From Serripes groenlandicus (taxonomy: Eukaryota; Mollusca; Bivalvia; Cardiida; Cardiidae), in assembly GCA_031761405.1 (NCBI GenBank), contig JASEVX010000017.1, positions 12,897,652-12,961,651 of the forward strand: DNA of 64,000 bases. The letters run 5' to 3'. The translations under genes and the position numbers were made by a program. The notes beneath the pieces are model-generated. The model was not told the DNA's origin, made no database searches, and was given only the letters and a program-made list of their open reading frames with translations. Below, one piece after another: positions 1-44,300 of the stretch. Position 1 is the first letter of the stretch. Each line of letters opens with the position of its first letter.

Positions 1-805
1 TTACTCTATCACTCTATCCCACTGAGATGAAATATGTCAACCCGGATTAGATTGTGCGGACTGCACAGGCTGATCTAGGTCAAAACATTACGCAGAGTCC
101 ATAATGTTGGTTTCTCGTGATATGGCTCATATCATTGCGTTTCCTGGGTAAATTACCAGTACTGCTGATAAGGTTATGCTGACACAACGCATCAGTTGTA
201 ATGCTAACTTAACAACCCAGAACTAAGGAGGGATGGCACTACCGCCATAATTAGCTTATCGTTTTTTCGGAGAAATTGTAATACCCTTGGCATCGTTGTC
301 TGCATTGGCGTCACAAAACTTTAATCTTACCCAAAAACTCAAAAACCATTGAACATTTTCAAATGAAACTTGGTACACATGTTTCTAGGAACAATTCCCG
401 TATATATACCAGGTCACATAAATCTGGCTTTAATAATTATTCAGAAATGCATATTTTTTTACTTAGAAAAACAGATGAGCGTTGGCATTCGCTCTGCTGC
501 GCTCTTGTTAAAGTCTTTTGTATGACCCTGTTTTCCTGGTCTTAAGCTGTATGCTCTAACCACTACACAGCCACATGACTTTACACACACACAAAAACAC
601 ACACTTTTGATAGTTTTAAAAAACTTTCCCAGATACAGACACATTATTACGCATTTTCCTTTTTTTTTTTTTAGAGAATTTCCATATTTTTGCCTACATG
701 ATTTCACTGTCGTCTGCTGCAGTTTTTTTGTATGGGGGAAAGGGTTAAAATAGTTAATTTTGTCATCTGTCTGGTTATCCTTTCTGGTATAAATAATCTA
801 CAATT
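1..805. other. DHX38 intron sequence without recognised feature
   Basis: I see no exon, MITE or known repeat on either strand; 370-460 resembles a piece also present, reversed, near 12520-12610 (TTGGTACACATGTTTCTAGG), so it is an old dispersed repeat. Confidence 0.6.
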
Positions 806-1034
806 CCCTAATATCCCTCATACAACAATTCTGTAGCAGACGACTTTGAACATATTTTGTAAAAAAATGGAAAATCTCTATAATTGAATGGATAACATAT
901 GACTAAAAGTGGAAAACATTGTGGCAAAAGGAGAAATTGCTTGTTTTGAGCAATTTCTTCTTTTGTCAGTATGTTTCCAAAAAGCTGTCTGCTGTAAAGG
1001 CATCAGAAAGCATCTATATGAGGGAAAGGGTTAA
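806..1034. mobile_element. Fold-back TTAA MITE, 5' end degenerate
   Basis: It has the hairpin GGAGAAATTGCTTGTTTTGA and the end GAGGGAAAGGGTTAA; the left end is eroded. Confidence 0.8.
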
Positions 1035-1102
1035 ATAAAATTCAAGTTTGGGAGAATTTGACTTGGAATACAGTGCCGTCCTTATGATCTTCTTTTTACT
1101 GG

Positions 1103-1336
1103 TTAACACTTTCCCACATACAGACGCTTTCTGACGCCTCTGTAGCAGACAACTTTTGAAAAAATTGTGGCAAAAGGAGAAATTGCTCATCATATCATGA
1201 GCAATTTCTCCTTTGGTCACAATGTTTTCAACTCCATATAATATTTAAACTCTCATTTATGGAAATAGTTCATGTTTTTTCCAATATGTTTTATTACGTC
1301 GACTGCTGCAGATTTGTTGTATGTGGGAAAGGGTTG
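1103..1336. mobile_element. Fold-back TTAA MITE, full copy
   Basis: TTAA, then a CACTTTCCCACATACAGACG end; an inner hairpin pairs GGAGAAATTGCTCAT with its complement; the other end is GTGGGAAAGGGTTG. Confidence 0.85.
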
Positions 1337-1359
1337 AGTTTGGTGTATTAATAACTCAC

Positions 1360-31641
<30,282 letters not shown>

Positions 31642-32136
31642 GTTGTCTGTATCTTGATGTATAACTCTCTATTCACGTGTTATCCTAGCCTGTTATGTTA
31701 CCGTCTGTAAAAGAGTAAAACTCGTCCACAGGAACACCGCGCGAAAACCAATTACATTTCAATTTATTTCAGTAAAATCTACCGAATCTACCGTTTGAAG
31801 AACACAAAGCTAATCTCTTAAACAGCATGTATACAGTATACACCGAAAATAAGTTCAGATTCAACAAATAACATGAAAATAATAGTTTGAAAATATTTAA
31901 ACAACGTCGAAATGGTTTTAGTTGTTGTTGTTTCCAAAGCTGGAGCTCCGTTTTCGATCAATAATTCTGGAAATCCTCTATGATGCAGAGAACCATTTCA
32001 TTTAACGCGAGAATAGAGTAACCTCCCATGAGTCGGCAAACGAGACGGAAGTAAACAAAATATAAGATTAATAATTGTTTAAAATACAATCAAGATATGA
32101 CTTTTGCGTGACAAGTGACAGAAGACCTAGGTGTTG
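31642..32136. promoter_or_regulatory. Probable bidirectional promoter between DHX38 and the TRAF7-like gene
   Basis: The two start codons face away from each other and are 495 bp apart. The interval is free of the MITEs and other repeats that crowd the rest of the window, which suggests selection against insertions. I see no clear TATA box. Untranslated exons could lie here. Confidence 0.55.
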
Positions 32137-32336
32137 ATGGCTGATCAGGACATACCCACGTTGTTAGTTACAGAGCCAAGTCAGCATTTAAAATGTCCTG
32201 TATGTCAGAATCTGTACTCTGGCCCGGTTATAAACATTGCTTGTGGCCACACCTTCTGTTCTAAATGTGCCCATCAAACTTCATTCTGTCCAACTGATGG
32301 TAATGTGTGTGACCAAAAACAACTTGTAGTAAACAG
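32137..32336 (+). CDS. TRAF7: TRAF7-like exon 1 (RING finger)
   Basis: The chosen ATG gives MADQDIPTLLVTEPSQHL followed by the RING with CPVC, CGHTFC and SKC zinc ligands. The donor is AACAG|gttagt. No in-frame ATG lies between this start and the divergent DHX38 gene's promoter region. Confidence 0.85.
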
Positions 32337-35300
32337 GTTAGTATATGAATGAACAGATAAAATCATAACATAAGGAAAATAGACGAAGACTTCGATTAGT
32401 CCTTGATTGACATGACTACTTGGTTTGCCCTATTCCTGTATCCTCTTGCTTCTTATTTGCCTTTTGGGCTTAACAATTAGGAATTAAGTCAAATTGGGAA
32501 CGTCACACTTTATCTTGTGACTGTCAACAGGGAACTTGAGTCTCAGCTGTCAATATGGGGGAAAAGAGGACATTTTCAAAGGAATCGGATACTTAAATGT
32601 TAATTTTGAAACGAGCACAAAAAATATAGTAACATATATGACAATATTTGTAAGTTTATGTCTGAATACCTGTTTTTGATGCATATATCTGTCTGTGTTT
32701 ACAACATGTGTCACGGGTCAAACTTATACACAAATGGAGAGAGTGCATGCATATAAGTGGTCCAGTTAGCTCAGTCAGTGGAGTACTTGCCCTGAAAGCC
32801 AGATTTCCTGGATTTGAGCTCGGATTGGCTGCATGTTTTTCTCTCCAAGGTATAACATTGGCGTCCAGTAAGGGACAGTGACAGCACTACTTGGTCAGTC
32901 TAATGGCGCTTGCAGTGTGATTTATAGCATCCTTGGCACTGGAATTCCGAAATGCGAGGATGAATTTCCAGTTAAGCATGGATGTATGTCGCGGTTTGAA
33001 CTTATACTAGTTATACACTATTGGAGAGAGTCCATGTAAGCAGCCTGGTTGGCACAGTCATTAGAGTACTTACCCTGAAAGCGATAGATCCAGGGTTCGA
33101 GCCCAGGCTGGCTGGATGTTTTTCTCTCCTTGTGACACATGAAAATTCCTTTGTGATGTTTACAACCTGCGATGACATAAAAAATCATGCATAGAATACA
33201 GTTGTATAAAGAAAGAAACTGCACAATGTTGTAGGAAGGCACAAAGTCTGAAAGATATAAGAATTGGGATACAACAGAAGATACATGTAGGATCAAACCC
33301 AAACAGAGACTGAGACACACAGAAATTCTGAGAGGAACAAGTTCAACAACAGGCCTTCCATGCCTAATAATTTCATGAATAGAAAAAATTTGACAACTAA
33401 AGAGTAATTGATTTGAACACTTATTATTGCTTGCAAGAGGAAAACTAAAAGAATAACAATAACAACAAATTGTATTTATTGTTTGATCCACAATGTATTA
33501 ATCTCTATTGAGTATTAAATAATTATACTTTCATTTATAGAAATATGTAATATTTTGTCTACATATGATCAAAGTTATCTGCTGCAAAATTATTTATATT
33601 TTTTGTTAAAATTCAGACTTGTTGTGGGTCAAATTGAAGACTTGTTGATATACTGTCGGTATGGACTTGTTAAGGATGGTGATCACTATGTACCAGATGC
33701 AAGTGGATGCCAGGAAAAGATTGCACTGGGTAAGAATGATTCATAAACTGATATTTTATACATATATATCATTCCAAATTCTGGAGAAATGGATATTATA
33801 TGAGACCAAAGTAAGAAATGTTTGTTTAATTAGAGAAAGAGAAAAGAAATAGTTTTCAGACAATATTTTCTGCTGTATTGATCTAGGAGATCATGAATCT
33901 CAAATAGCATTTATCCCCAACTGAATGACAGTTTAACCCTTTCCCTCATATAGACACTTTCTGATAACTCTGCAGCAGACGGCTTTTTGAAAACATAGTG
34001 ACAAAAGAAGAAATTGCTCAAAACAAGCAATTTCTCCTTTTGTCACTATGTTTTCCATTTTTAGTCATAAGTTATCCATTCAATTATAGAGATTTTCTTT
34101 TTTTTTACAAAATATGTTCAAAGTTGTCTGCTGCATAATTGTCCTAGGGAAAGGGTTAAAAAGGTGAAGTATTGTCATATTGAAATCAATAATATTTTTT
34201 TTATTTTGTACAGTTGAAATAATTTCTAACTATTATTTTACTATATGTCTTGTAAAAAGAAATACATACATATATAAATGCCAAAATTGAGCATTTAGCT
34301 TATGTGATATTAAAGAGTAATCTTCTATGAAAACATCTGAATAAAACCCTAAATATAATTTGTAAACTTGGAAACGTGTATGATTTTGAAACAGGAAAGA
34401 TTGCTCATCTTGAGCTATTTCTCCTTTTGTCAGATGTTTTTTAAATAATATGCTGTTGAGCTGTGTTATGTCATCTTTAATATTGACAGGGTTAAAGTCT
34501 GACAAATATTTCAGGATCTAGGGTTAAACATGAAGGTAGCTGTGAGTTTATTCCAGTTTCTTGTCCAAACAAAAGTTGTTTAATAAGATTCCGGAAGAGC
34601 GAGCTTGACGACCATCTCAAAGTGTGTGTAAAGACACCATGCTCCAATGAAAATAAAGGTTCGTAGCTGGTTTTCTATCATATCTCAACTGTTTACCTTA
34701 TCATTATTTTTAGAAAATACCTTTAAAAAAAATATATGGATGAATGAGTATATGGCATCTAAATAATTGGCAGAACATATCTGACACAAGAATAGAAAGC
34801 AAAATGAGAAATTATTTATTTTAAGCCATTTCTCTTTTTCCCACAATGTGTTTTAAAACCCACTTGTCGTAAAGAGATGTCAAAAGCATCATGCAATGGG
34901 TTGACATATAAATGTGATAATTGTGCCTGTAAAAACACCCTTGAGTTTGTAATTCAAATCAATTTTTTATATAATTATGAAGGCCATCGGCCCTTGTATA
35001 TTTATATTTACAAAGCATATACAGAGGTAACAGAGCTCTAGATAAGGGACATTTTTCACATTCTTAAGTCCTTATTTGACACTCAAACCATATGTTGTGA
35101 ATACTCAAAAGAATTGTCTCACTGTGACAATTCTTTTGAGTACCCACAACATAGGGTTTGGCTTAGTGATAAGAGAGATATTGATGGAAAAGGAGCAGTT
35201 AACTCCCCATTAACTAGTCCTCTGCATATAATAAATGACATAATTAGGATGATTATAAATTACAGAATAGTTTTGTTGAGAGATATTTTAGATGTTTATA

Positions 35301-38300
35301 TTGTTAAATAGTGAATGGAAAATAAGATAACAACAACACTATATTCTTGTACACTTCTAAGTAGGTGATGGAATACACATTTTAGTTTCTAGTATACCAA
35401 GCAGACATCCAGTGTTTAAAGATCAAATTCAGATAGAAGAATTTTTTAAATGTTCGCTGCCTTCAGCTCATGTTAGAAATTCAGATAGAAGAATTTGTTT
35501 AATGTTCGCTGCCTTCAGCTCATGTTAGAAAAACTGTAAATGATGATTTTCGTTTTTTTAAGACTCATATTTCAATTGAAAAGGAATGAACTGTTTAAGA
35601 ATAGTAATTAGATAATTATATTTTATAAAGTAAGGAAAGGGTTGCCAATAAAAATAGATTTTTTTTTTCTGTATCAGGGAAAGGGTTAAAAGATAAAGTA
35701 TAGTTCATTTTTTTCGCAAATTTTCCAGGCTGTGAGTTTGAAGGGAGCACAGAAGAAGTTAAAGATCATGAAAAGACGTGTGGATACAGAGGCCTTCTTA
35801 AACCTTTAAGCCATGATTCTAGGGTGAGTGATTAGATCAGAGGCTCGTTTAACCCTTTTCCACATACAATAACTCTGCAGTGGACGACTTTGAAATTATC
35901 AAGGTCAAAATATAGAAAATCTCTATAAATGATACATGTAGTATTATTATTGAATAGAGTTGAAAATATTGTGACAAAAGTAAAAATTACTCGTTTTGAG
36001 CAGTTTCTTCTTTTGTCACAATGTTTTTGAATAAGTCGTCATCTGCAGAGGCATTAAAAAGCGTCTATATGTGGAAAAGGATTAAGTGGGATAAACTTAT
36101 CTTAGTCTGGCAATGTCCCTCTTATTACTTGATTATAACCTACTGTCCCTCTTATTACTTGATTATAACTCAATGTCCCTCTTATTACTTGATTATAACT
36201 CAATGTCCCTCTCATTACTTGATTATACCCCAATGTCCCTCTTATTACTTGATTATAACCCAATGTCCCTCTCATTACTTGATTATACCCCAATGTCCCT
36301 CTTATTACTTGATTATAACTCAATGTCCCTCTTATTACTTGATTATAACTCAATGTCCCTCTCATTACTTGATTATAACCCAATGTCCCTCTTATTACTA
36401 GATTATACCCCAATGTCCCTCTTATTACTTGATTATACGCCAATGTCCCTCTTATAACTTGATTATACCCCATTGTTCCTCTTATTACTTGATTATACCC
36501 TAATGTCCCTCTTATAACTTGATTATACCCCAATGTCACTCTTATTACTTGAGTATAGCCCAATGTCCCTCTTATTTCTTGATTATACCCCAATGTCCCA
36601 CATTTAAAAAGATTATACCCCAATGTTCCTCTATTAAAAGATTATACCCCCAATGTCCCTCTAATTACTTGATTATACCCCAAGGTCCCCCTTATTACTT
36701 GATTATACCCCAAGGTCCCTCCTATTAAAAGATAATACCCCAATGTTCCTCTATTAAAAGATTATACCCCCAATGTCCCTCTTATTACTTGATTATACCA
36801 CAATGTCCCTCTTACTACTTGATTATACCCAAATGTCCCTCTTATTACTTGATTATAGCCCAATGTCCCTCTTATTACTTGATTATACCCCAATGTCCCT
36901 CATTTAAAAAGATTATACCCCAATGCTCCTCTATTAAAAGATTATACCCCCAATGTCCCTCTTATTACTTGATTATACCCCAAGGTCCCCCTTATTACTT
37001 GATTATACCCCAAGGTCCCTCCTATTAAAAGATAATACCCCAATGTTCCTCTATTAAAAGAGTATACCCCCAATGTCCCTCTTATTACTTGATTATACCT
37101 CAATGTCCCTCTTTTTACTTGATTTAACCCCAATAATTTGTCTGAGTGATTTGCTTTGGTACCAATAACATACAGTTTTGTGTTCAAATAAATACCTAAC
37201 CCTTTCCAATGACCTGCTCGTTTTGAGCAATTTCTCCTTTTGTTAGTGTTTTCGAAAGTCGTCTGCAGCAGAGGCGACAAAAAGCTACTATATGTGATAA
37301 AGGGTTTAATTGTTTCATGGGAAATATTCTGTGTGGGTTTTTGTTGTAGACAAAGGTCATTGAAGAATCAAACAAAGATCTACAAGTCCAAGTGTCGACC
37401 ATGAACAAAAGACTTGGAATGATGGAAGAATCCAACACAGTTTTACAGGGACAGCTTAATGAGTGTCTTGGGTATGTTAGTCATTTTGAATCATTATACC
37501 CCCGCAAACATAGCATAATACATATCATTGTTTAAAAAATTGTATCAATTTGAGGTTGGACCAACTGTTCGTCCGTCCGTTTTAAAATATAGTTAACAAC
37601 CGGGGCATCCGTGTTCCATGGACACATTTTCTTGTTTTTTGTTAAAATCTAATCTCTTGTACTCCTCCTTCAGTTTCAACCTGATTTACTTCATACTTGG
37701 CATTCATACTTGGCATAAATGTTAATCAGGAGTAGTCGATGTGCAAGACTCAAATTTCATGTCCCTGTGACCTTCACCTCTGACCTTGAAATATAATTTT
37801 TTTTTGTTAAAATCTAATCTCTTGTACTCCTCCTTCAGTTTCAACCTGATTTACTTGATACTTGGCATAAATGTTAATCAGGAGTAGTAGATGTGCAAGA
37901 AGCAAATTTCATGTCCCTGTGACCTTCACCTCTGACCTTGAAATAGGATTTTTTTTCTTAAAATTTAATCTGGTACGACATACTCCTCCTTCAATTTCAA
38001 CCGGATTTACTTGAAACATGGCAAAATAGAGCCGTTTTGTGTGGCATCAGCTTGTCAGTCGGTCGGTCCAGATAAAAGGAGCAGTTTTGTGTTTGATATC
38101 ATCTTAGTATTTCTTTTTGATACTGATATTCAAATTGTCTGAGTCAAAGATAATACTGTGAGATATAATATGTGTCAGGGGTTGGGGCGGGGGTATTAAT
38201 CACCTTTAGTGATAGTTCTAGTTAACATTGAATTAATCCTTTCCAATATGCAGACACATTTCGACGCCTCTGCAGCAGACAGCTTTTGGAAACATTCCCG

Positions 38301-41300
38301 GAAAGGAATAACTGCTCATATTTAGCAGATTCACCTTTTAGCGTATTTTCAGCTCTGTTCAATTTTTAACCAGGTTTTCCAAAGGAAAAATCTGGTTATT
38401 AGTTTGGCGAAGTCGGAGGGTGGGCGGGCGGGCGTCAACTTTCCTTGTCCGGACCATAACTTTGCCATGCATAGAGATATTTTCAAATAACTTGGCACAA
38501 ACATGCACCATATCAAGACGATGTGCTAAATGCAAAAAAAAATCTGTAGATTCAAGGTCAAGGTCACAGTGATAAGAAATAGACTTTAATTGAACTTTTC
38601 TAGTCCGGACCACAACTTTGTCATGCATAGAGATATTTTCAAATAACTTGGCACAAACATGCACCATAACAAGACGATGTGCCAAATGCAAAAATAAATT
38701 CTGTAGATTCAAGGTCAAGGTCACAGTGATAAGAAATAGACTTTAATTGAACTTTTCTTGTCCGGACCATAACTGTGTCATGCATAGAGATATTTTCAAA
38801 TAACTTGGCACAAATATGAACTATATCAATATGATGTGTCACATGCAAAAAATTTGTCAGTAGCTTCAAGGTCAAGGTCACAGTGACAACAAATAGACAT
38901 CAGTTGAACTTTTCTTGTCCGGACAATAACTTTTTCATCCATAGAGATATTTTCAAATAGCTTGGAACAGATATACACCATATCAAGACGCTGTGTCATA
39001 TGCACAATGTCTGATCTGGGTCCGAGGTCATGAAACTTACTCAATTTGAGCATGTTAACATAATTATTACTATTGTAGTTACACACTTAGATTACAAGGC
39101 TAGGAAATTGGCTCGTTGCAAAGTAGATTTTTTTTTTCCCAAACTTTGTCCTCAAGCTAACAGAGCTTTTTTAGTTTGAGCATCATGCTCAAACTAAAAA
39201 TGCTTCGTAACCATGGCGACAAACTCCAACCATGGATATTATTCTCATCGTTGGTTTGTAATTTCACCCTATTTTGCAATGAGCATATTTCATAAACTTG
39301 TAACTCAAGCATCTAACTTCAACAACAATATTTCTATTACATGTTCAAATTAAGTAAGTTTCATAACCTCGGGCCCTGGATCTAGTCTGTTTGCAAAGGC
39401 ATAAACGCGTTACTATCAAGTAAAGGGTTAAGGCAGATCACTGATTATCAACCTGGCATTAGGGATCCTAAAATGTGGATTTGACAGATCTGTTAATTCT
39501 TAATCAAACACCTTCCATTATAGAAAACCTGGTTTCATGGAATTTCCATGTCTTGTTAAACTTTCTCTGATAGAGATTTTCAGTCATTTTGTGCTGATGT
39601 TTTCAAGGTCCCCTGATTCTGATTTGTTGTATGTTGGAAAGTGTTAAACCATAACACACATTACAAACCTACTAATTTCATTAGCTCACCTGGAATTCTT
39701 TTGTGATCACTTACTGTCCGTTGTCATCCGTCGTCTGTCTGTCTGTTCACATTTTCCTACAAAAGACTTCTCCTAAACCAACAAACCAAAGTCAAAATAA
39801 TTTTACAGGAATGTTCCTTAGGTGGTCCTCTTTCAAAGGTGTTCAAAGAATTTAATTTCATGTAGAACAGGGAGCTGCGGATACGGAAAAGGGGGGAAAT
39901 GCCAAAACTGTTAAAATCTTCTTGTACAAAAATACTGGCCTAATATAATAATTATTTTGCACAAATGTTCCTTGGGTGACCTCTACCAAGAGCGTTCAAA
40001 TTATTCTGATCTGTTCAAAAACATGGGCGCCAGGGGGCAGAGCTTGTTTTTCTTATATTTGTAAAGTAAAACTTCAAAAATCCTCTTGTCACAAGGTACT
40101 GGCCTGATTTGAAAATAGTTTGGCACATGACCCTCTTCAAAGAGATATATAGGGAAAAACTTTAAAAATCTTCTATTTTGAATACGAAAGCTTAGATATT
40201 TGATGAGTACAATGGTCTTGTGGTCCTCTACCAATATTGTTTGAATTATACCTCTGGGGTCAAAATTGGCACTGCCCTGGGGGTCACCTGTTTAACATAG
40301 AGATATATAGGGAAAAACTTTGAAAATCTTTTTGTTAAATACTAACTGGTACATAAACATTTCTTTGGTGATTTTTTAAGTCAAATTAACTTGACAAAAG
40401 ACAGACATCATAGGGTGTGGATTTTTCGCCTCTTGTATTAGCTTACCTGACCGCAAAATGAGTAATGGTTGGCATGACAAATCACATTGCATAACTCAGG
40501 TAAGCGATCAAGGGCCATCATGGCCTTCTTGTTTATGAAATTTCAAAGAAAAAAATGAATCCTTTAGATTTAGTTCTTTTTGACAACATTTGAAATGTTT
40601 TGTTTCAGAGCATTGAAAGAGCTGAACATAAAATATGAAAATTTATTGAAATCTGTTGACCAACTCGCATCTGTTAGAAACAGCAGATCATTTGGATCGC
40701 CTGGTAACGCTGTTGAAGGTCGATCAAGGTCATCATCTTCTTCAAGTGAGTGAACCTGTCATTTTTCATCATACCACCACATTCAGAGGCTTCTGACACC
40801 TCTGCATCAGATGAATTTTGGCACAACGTTTGCAACTTAATTCTATAATTGTTGTTTCATTTATAGAGAGTCTCCATATTATTTTACTAGTTTTCAAAGT
40901 CATCTGCTGCAGATTTGGTGTATTTGGGAAAGAGTTAAGCCACACCAGAATCAACCTTTGGGTGTTTATATTTGTAAAACAACAATTCAGATAAAAATGC
41001 TTGCTACAAAAAATGTATTGTGACAGGGGTGAAATTCCTGGTTGCTTATTACCAGGCCAGTATTCACCGACCATTCTAAATTTGTAGAATATCTAACTTT
41101 CAAAGTAACACCTTTAGGTTTAGCCAAGCAGAAATTGTGTTACTTTGTGTAAAAGTTGCATTTATATTTGGACAAAGGTTAGAATTCATTAAAAGAATAA
41201 CTATTGTTAAACAAAGAAGAATACAATGTGGAAAAAAAGGAGATACATGTATTGCATTTATAAGTATTGCTCTTTATTCTGCAATATTTTCTTAAGGTGT

Positions 41301-44300
41301 CTGCAGCTGATTGTTCAAAAGCCTCTTTTTCCAAAGACGCTAATAAGCAAACCTGCAATAGGCTTTTGGCCCTTTCCTTCATATGACAAGTCTGAAGCTG
41401 ATGACTTTGAATAACCAATGACTAAAAGTGGAAAGGAGAAATTGCTCATTTTGAGCATTTTCTTCTTTTGTCACTATGTTTTCAAAAAGCTGTCTGCTGC
41501 AGAAGCATTAGAAAGTGTCTATATGAGGGAAAGATTAATTATTATTAATGTACTTTCACAGGTTCATTCCGTAAATCTCTGTCAGGGAGTCCTCCTGCTA
41601 CAAGATATGAAAGATGGGCTATGCCATTCCAGTTTAAATGTATTGGTACTCTAAGGTAAATACAGACTACATATTCTTTGCTAATTATTCTAAAATTTGA
41701 GAAAACAGTTTTGCTTCATACCAAAGACTTTAAAAATGGTAGTAATGGCTTGGCGCTCAGGGTTGCAGGGTTAACATTATGACTGAGTGGTGTCAGGATA
41801 AATGGATCAGTAGTAATGGTTATTGATCCAGGAAGCGCCATGAAAGATTGTTGTAAGCGGCTTAAAACTCCAAACAATCAATGATTTAAAATCATCTCAA
41901 TGTTACAGAGGTCACCAAGATGAAGTCTTTCTTACCCCCCCCGCCAACCCCTACGTCATAACGATGTAGTTTGGTGTATGGTTACAAGGATGAGTGTGTT
42001 TATAACTATCTTAGCCTTTCTCTGATACTTACAGAGGTAAAAAAGATGTAGTTTGGTATATGGTTACAAGGATGAGTGTGTTTATAACTATCTTAGCCAT
42101 TCCCTGATACTTACAGAGGTCATAAAGATGTAGTTTGCTGTATGGTTACAAGAATGAGTGTGTTTATAACTATCTTAGCCATTCCCTGATACTTACAGAG
42201 GTCATAAAGATGTAGTTTGCTGTATGGTTACAAGGATGAGTGTGTTTATAACTATCTTAGCATTTCCTTGATACTTACAGAGGTCATAAGGATGTAGTTT
42301 GGTGTATGGTTACAAGATTGAGTGTGTTTATAACTATCTTAGCATTTCCTTGATATGTACAGATGTCAAAAAGATGTATTTTGGTGTATGGTTACAAGGA
42401 TGAGTGTGTTTATAACTATCTTAGCCTCTCCAAGATACTTACAGAGGTCATAAAGATGTAGTTTGCTGTATGGTTACAAGGATGAGTGTGTTTATAACTA
42501 TCTTAGCATTTCCTTGATACTTACAGAGGTCATAAGGATGTAGTTTGCTGTATGGTTACAAGGATGAGTGTGTTTATAACTATCTTAGCATTTCCTTGAT
42601 ATGTACAGATGTCAAAAAGATGTAGTTTGGTGTATGGTTACAAGGATGAGTGTGTTTATAACTATCTTAGCATTTCCTTGATACTTACAGAGGTCATAAA
42701 GATGTAGTTTGGTGTATGGCAACAAGGAAAAAGAAGCTCTACACAGCTGGAGCTGACACCACCATTAAAGTTTGGGACCTGGAGAGTCTTCAGCGGGGAT
42801 GTATCAAAACTATTCAAGGTCACTCCAAGGCGGTAAGGCCAGCTTGTTTCCTTACAAAACTGTATAAATATTTAAGAGCCACTCTACGTAAAATAATTTT
42901 ATATAGAAATTGATGACTGCAGCATAAAACACCATACAAACAAAGCAAATCAAAAGTTTCTGGTAAAACAATCTAATTTTAAAGTTTATATGAGTAAGTT
43001 AAAGTTACTAAACTAATTCCTTATTTAACCATTTACATTAAATGGCATTTTAAAATTATTCTGATTTGAAACATCTAGAGAACAAGCTTAACTTTTGAAA
43101 TATTGCATTAACACTCTCCCTCATATAGATGTTTTCTGAAGCCTCTGCAGTAGACAGCTTTTTGAAAACATGGTGACAAAAGAAGAAATTATGCAAAACC
43201 AGTAATTTCTCCTCAGGTCACTATGTTTTTAACTCTATCCAATTATTGTACTTTCATTTAAAGGGAGTTTCCCCCCAAAAAAATTAAGTTTTCAAAGTTG
43301 TCTGCTGCAGAGTTGTTGCAAGTGGGAAAACGTTTAATATATTTTTGATACAAAGAATAAAAAGAAGAAAGTGTTATCAAAATGCATCTAATATTATTGA
43401 TGTTTTATATTCTACAGATTCAGTGTATGACAGTGGATGGTACATTCCTGTACACAGGCGGCCATGACAATGCCCTATGTTGTTGGAGTCTAGAGGATTA
43501 TGAAGTCATCAATAAAGTAGAGGTTAGACTACACACAAATAATTTATGCTCTTAGGTTTGACTATACACCAAATATATTCCTTCTTTGTTTCCATGTAAA
43601 TCGACGAGTTTCAGTCCTCAATTGTCACACTTTCTAAGCGTTTTTCATGTAGAACACCCTATATCATTGAAAAGAGTACCTCTTAGCTTTAATACAATCC
43701 AAAGAAAATGTGGGGGTCATGCATTATGCAAGAAAGAACTCACCGGGCGAAAATGGTTACAGTCATTTTGGACCATTTCGGGCCCGAACAAAACCGGTGT
43801 TTATCATTCTCTACTTTCACTTTCTAACAAGGTCAAAATACTAAAAATTATCAAATCAATCATTTCCAGTGCATCATCCTATACACATTTACAATGAATT
43901 TAAACTCAATGTCATATATTCAATACATTCTGATGATGGTATACACTAATGTTTACGCAAACAAATTTTTTTTAGGGACAATTTGGGTAGATCAGCATTA
44001 CAGCGGATGTATTTTACGTAATTTGACCGTTATGCTCTTAGTATAGAATAGGTTAGACTACACACAAACAAGTTATGCTCTTAGTACAGAATAGGTTAGA
44101 TTACACACAAACAAGTAATGCTCTTAGTACAGAATAGGTTAGACTACACACAAACAAGTTATGCTCTTAGTACAGAATAGGTTAGATTACACACAAACAA
44201 GTTATGCTCTTAGTACAGAATAGGTTAGATTACACACAAACAAGTAATGCTCTTAGTACAGAATAGGTTAGACTACACACAAACAAGTTATGCTCTTAGT

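Noticed and set aside
1..1359. Further DHX38 exon after motif VI
   Set aside because: I looked for the CFRLYTQ-type continuation on the minus strand and found no fitting exon with splice signals.
33036..33118. tRNA gene
   Set aside because: B box is good but the acceptor stem and anticodon arm do not pair; it fits a SINE head better.
33018..33491. 157-codon minus-strand frame
   Set aside because: It overlaps a SINE and intron sequence of the TRAF7-like gene and has no domain.
36021..37028. Open frames of 114-173 codons over 36.0-37.0 kb on both strands
   Set aside because: By-product of the 30-bp minisatellite in an intron.
43586..43897. 103-codon plus-strand frame just after TRAF7-like exon 9
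   Set aside because: It may be part of a dispersed repeat between the true donor and the 43-bp array; I cannot support a gene.
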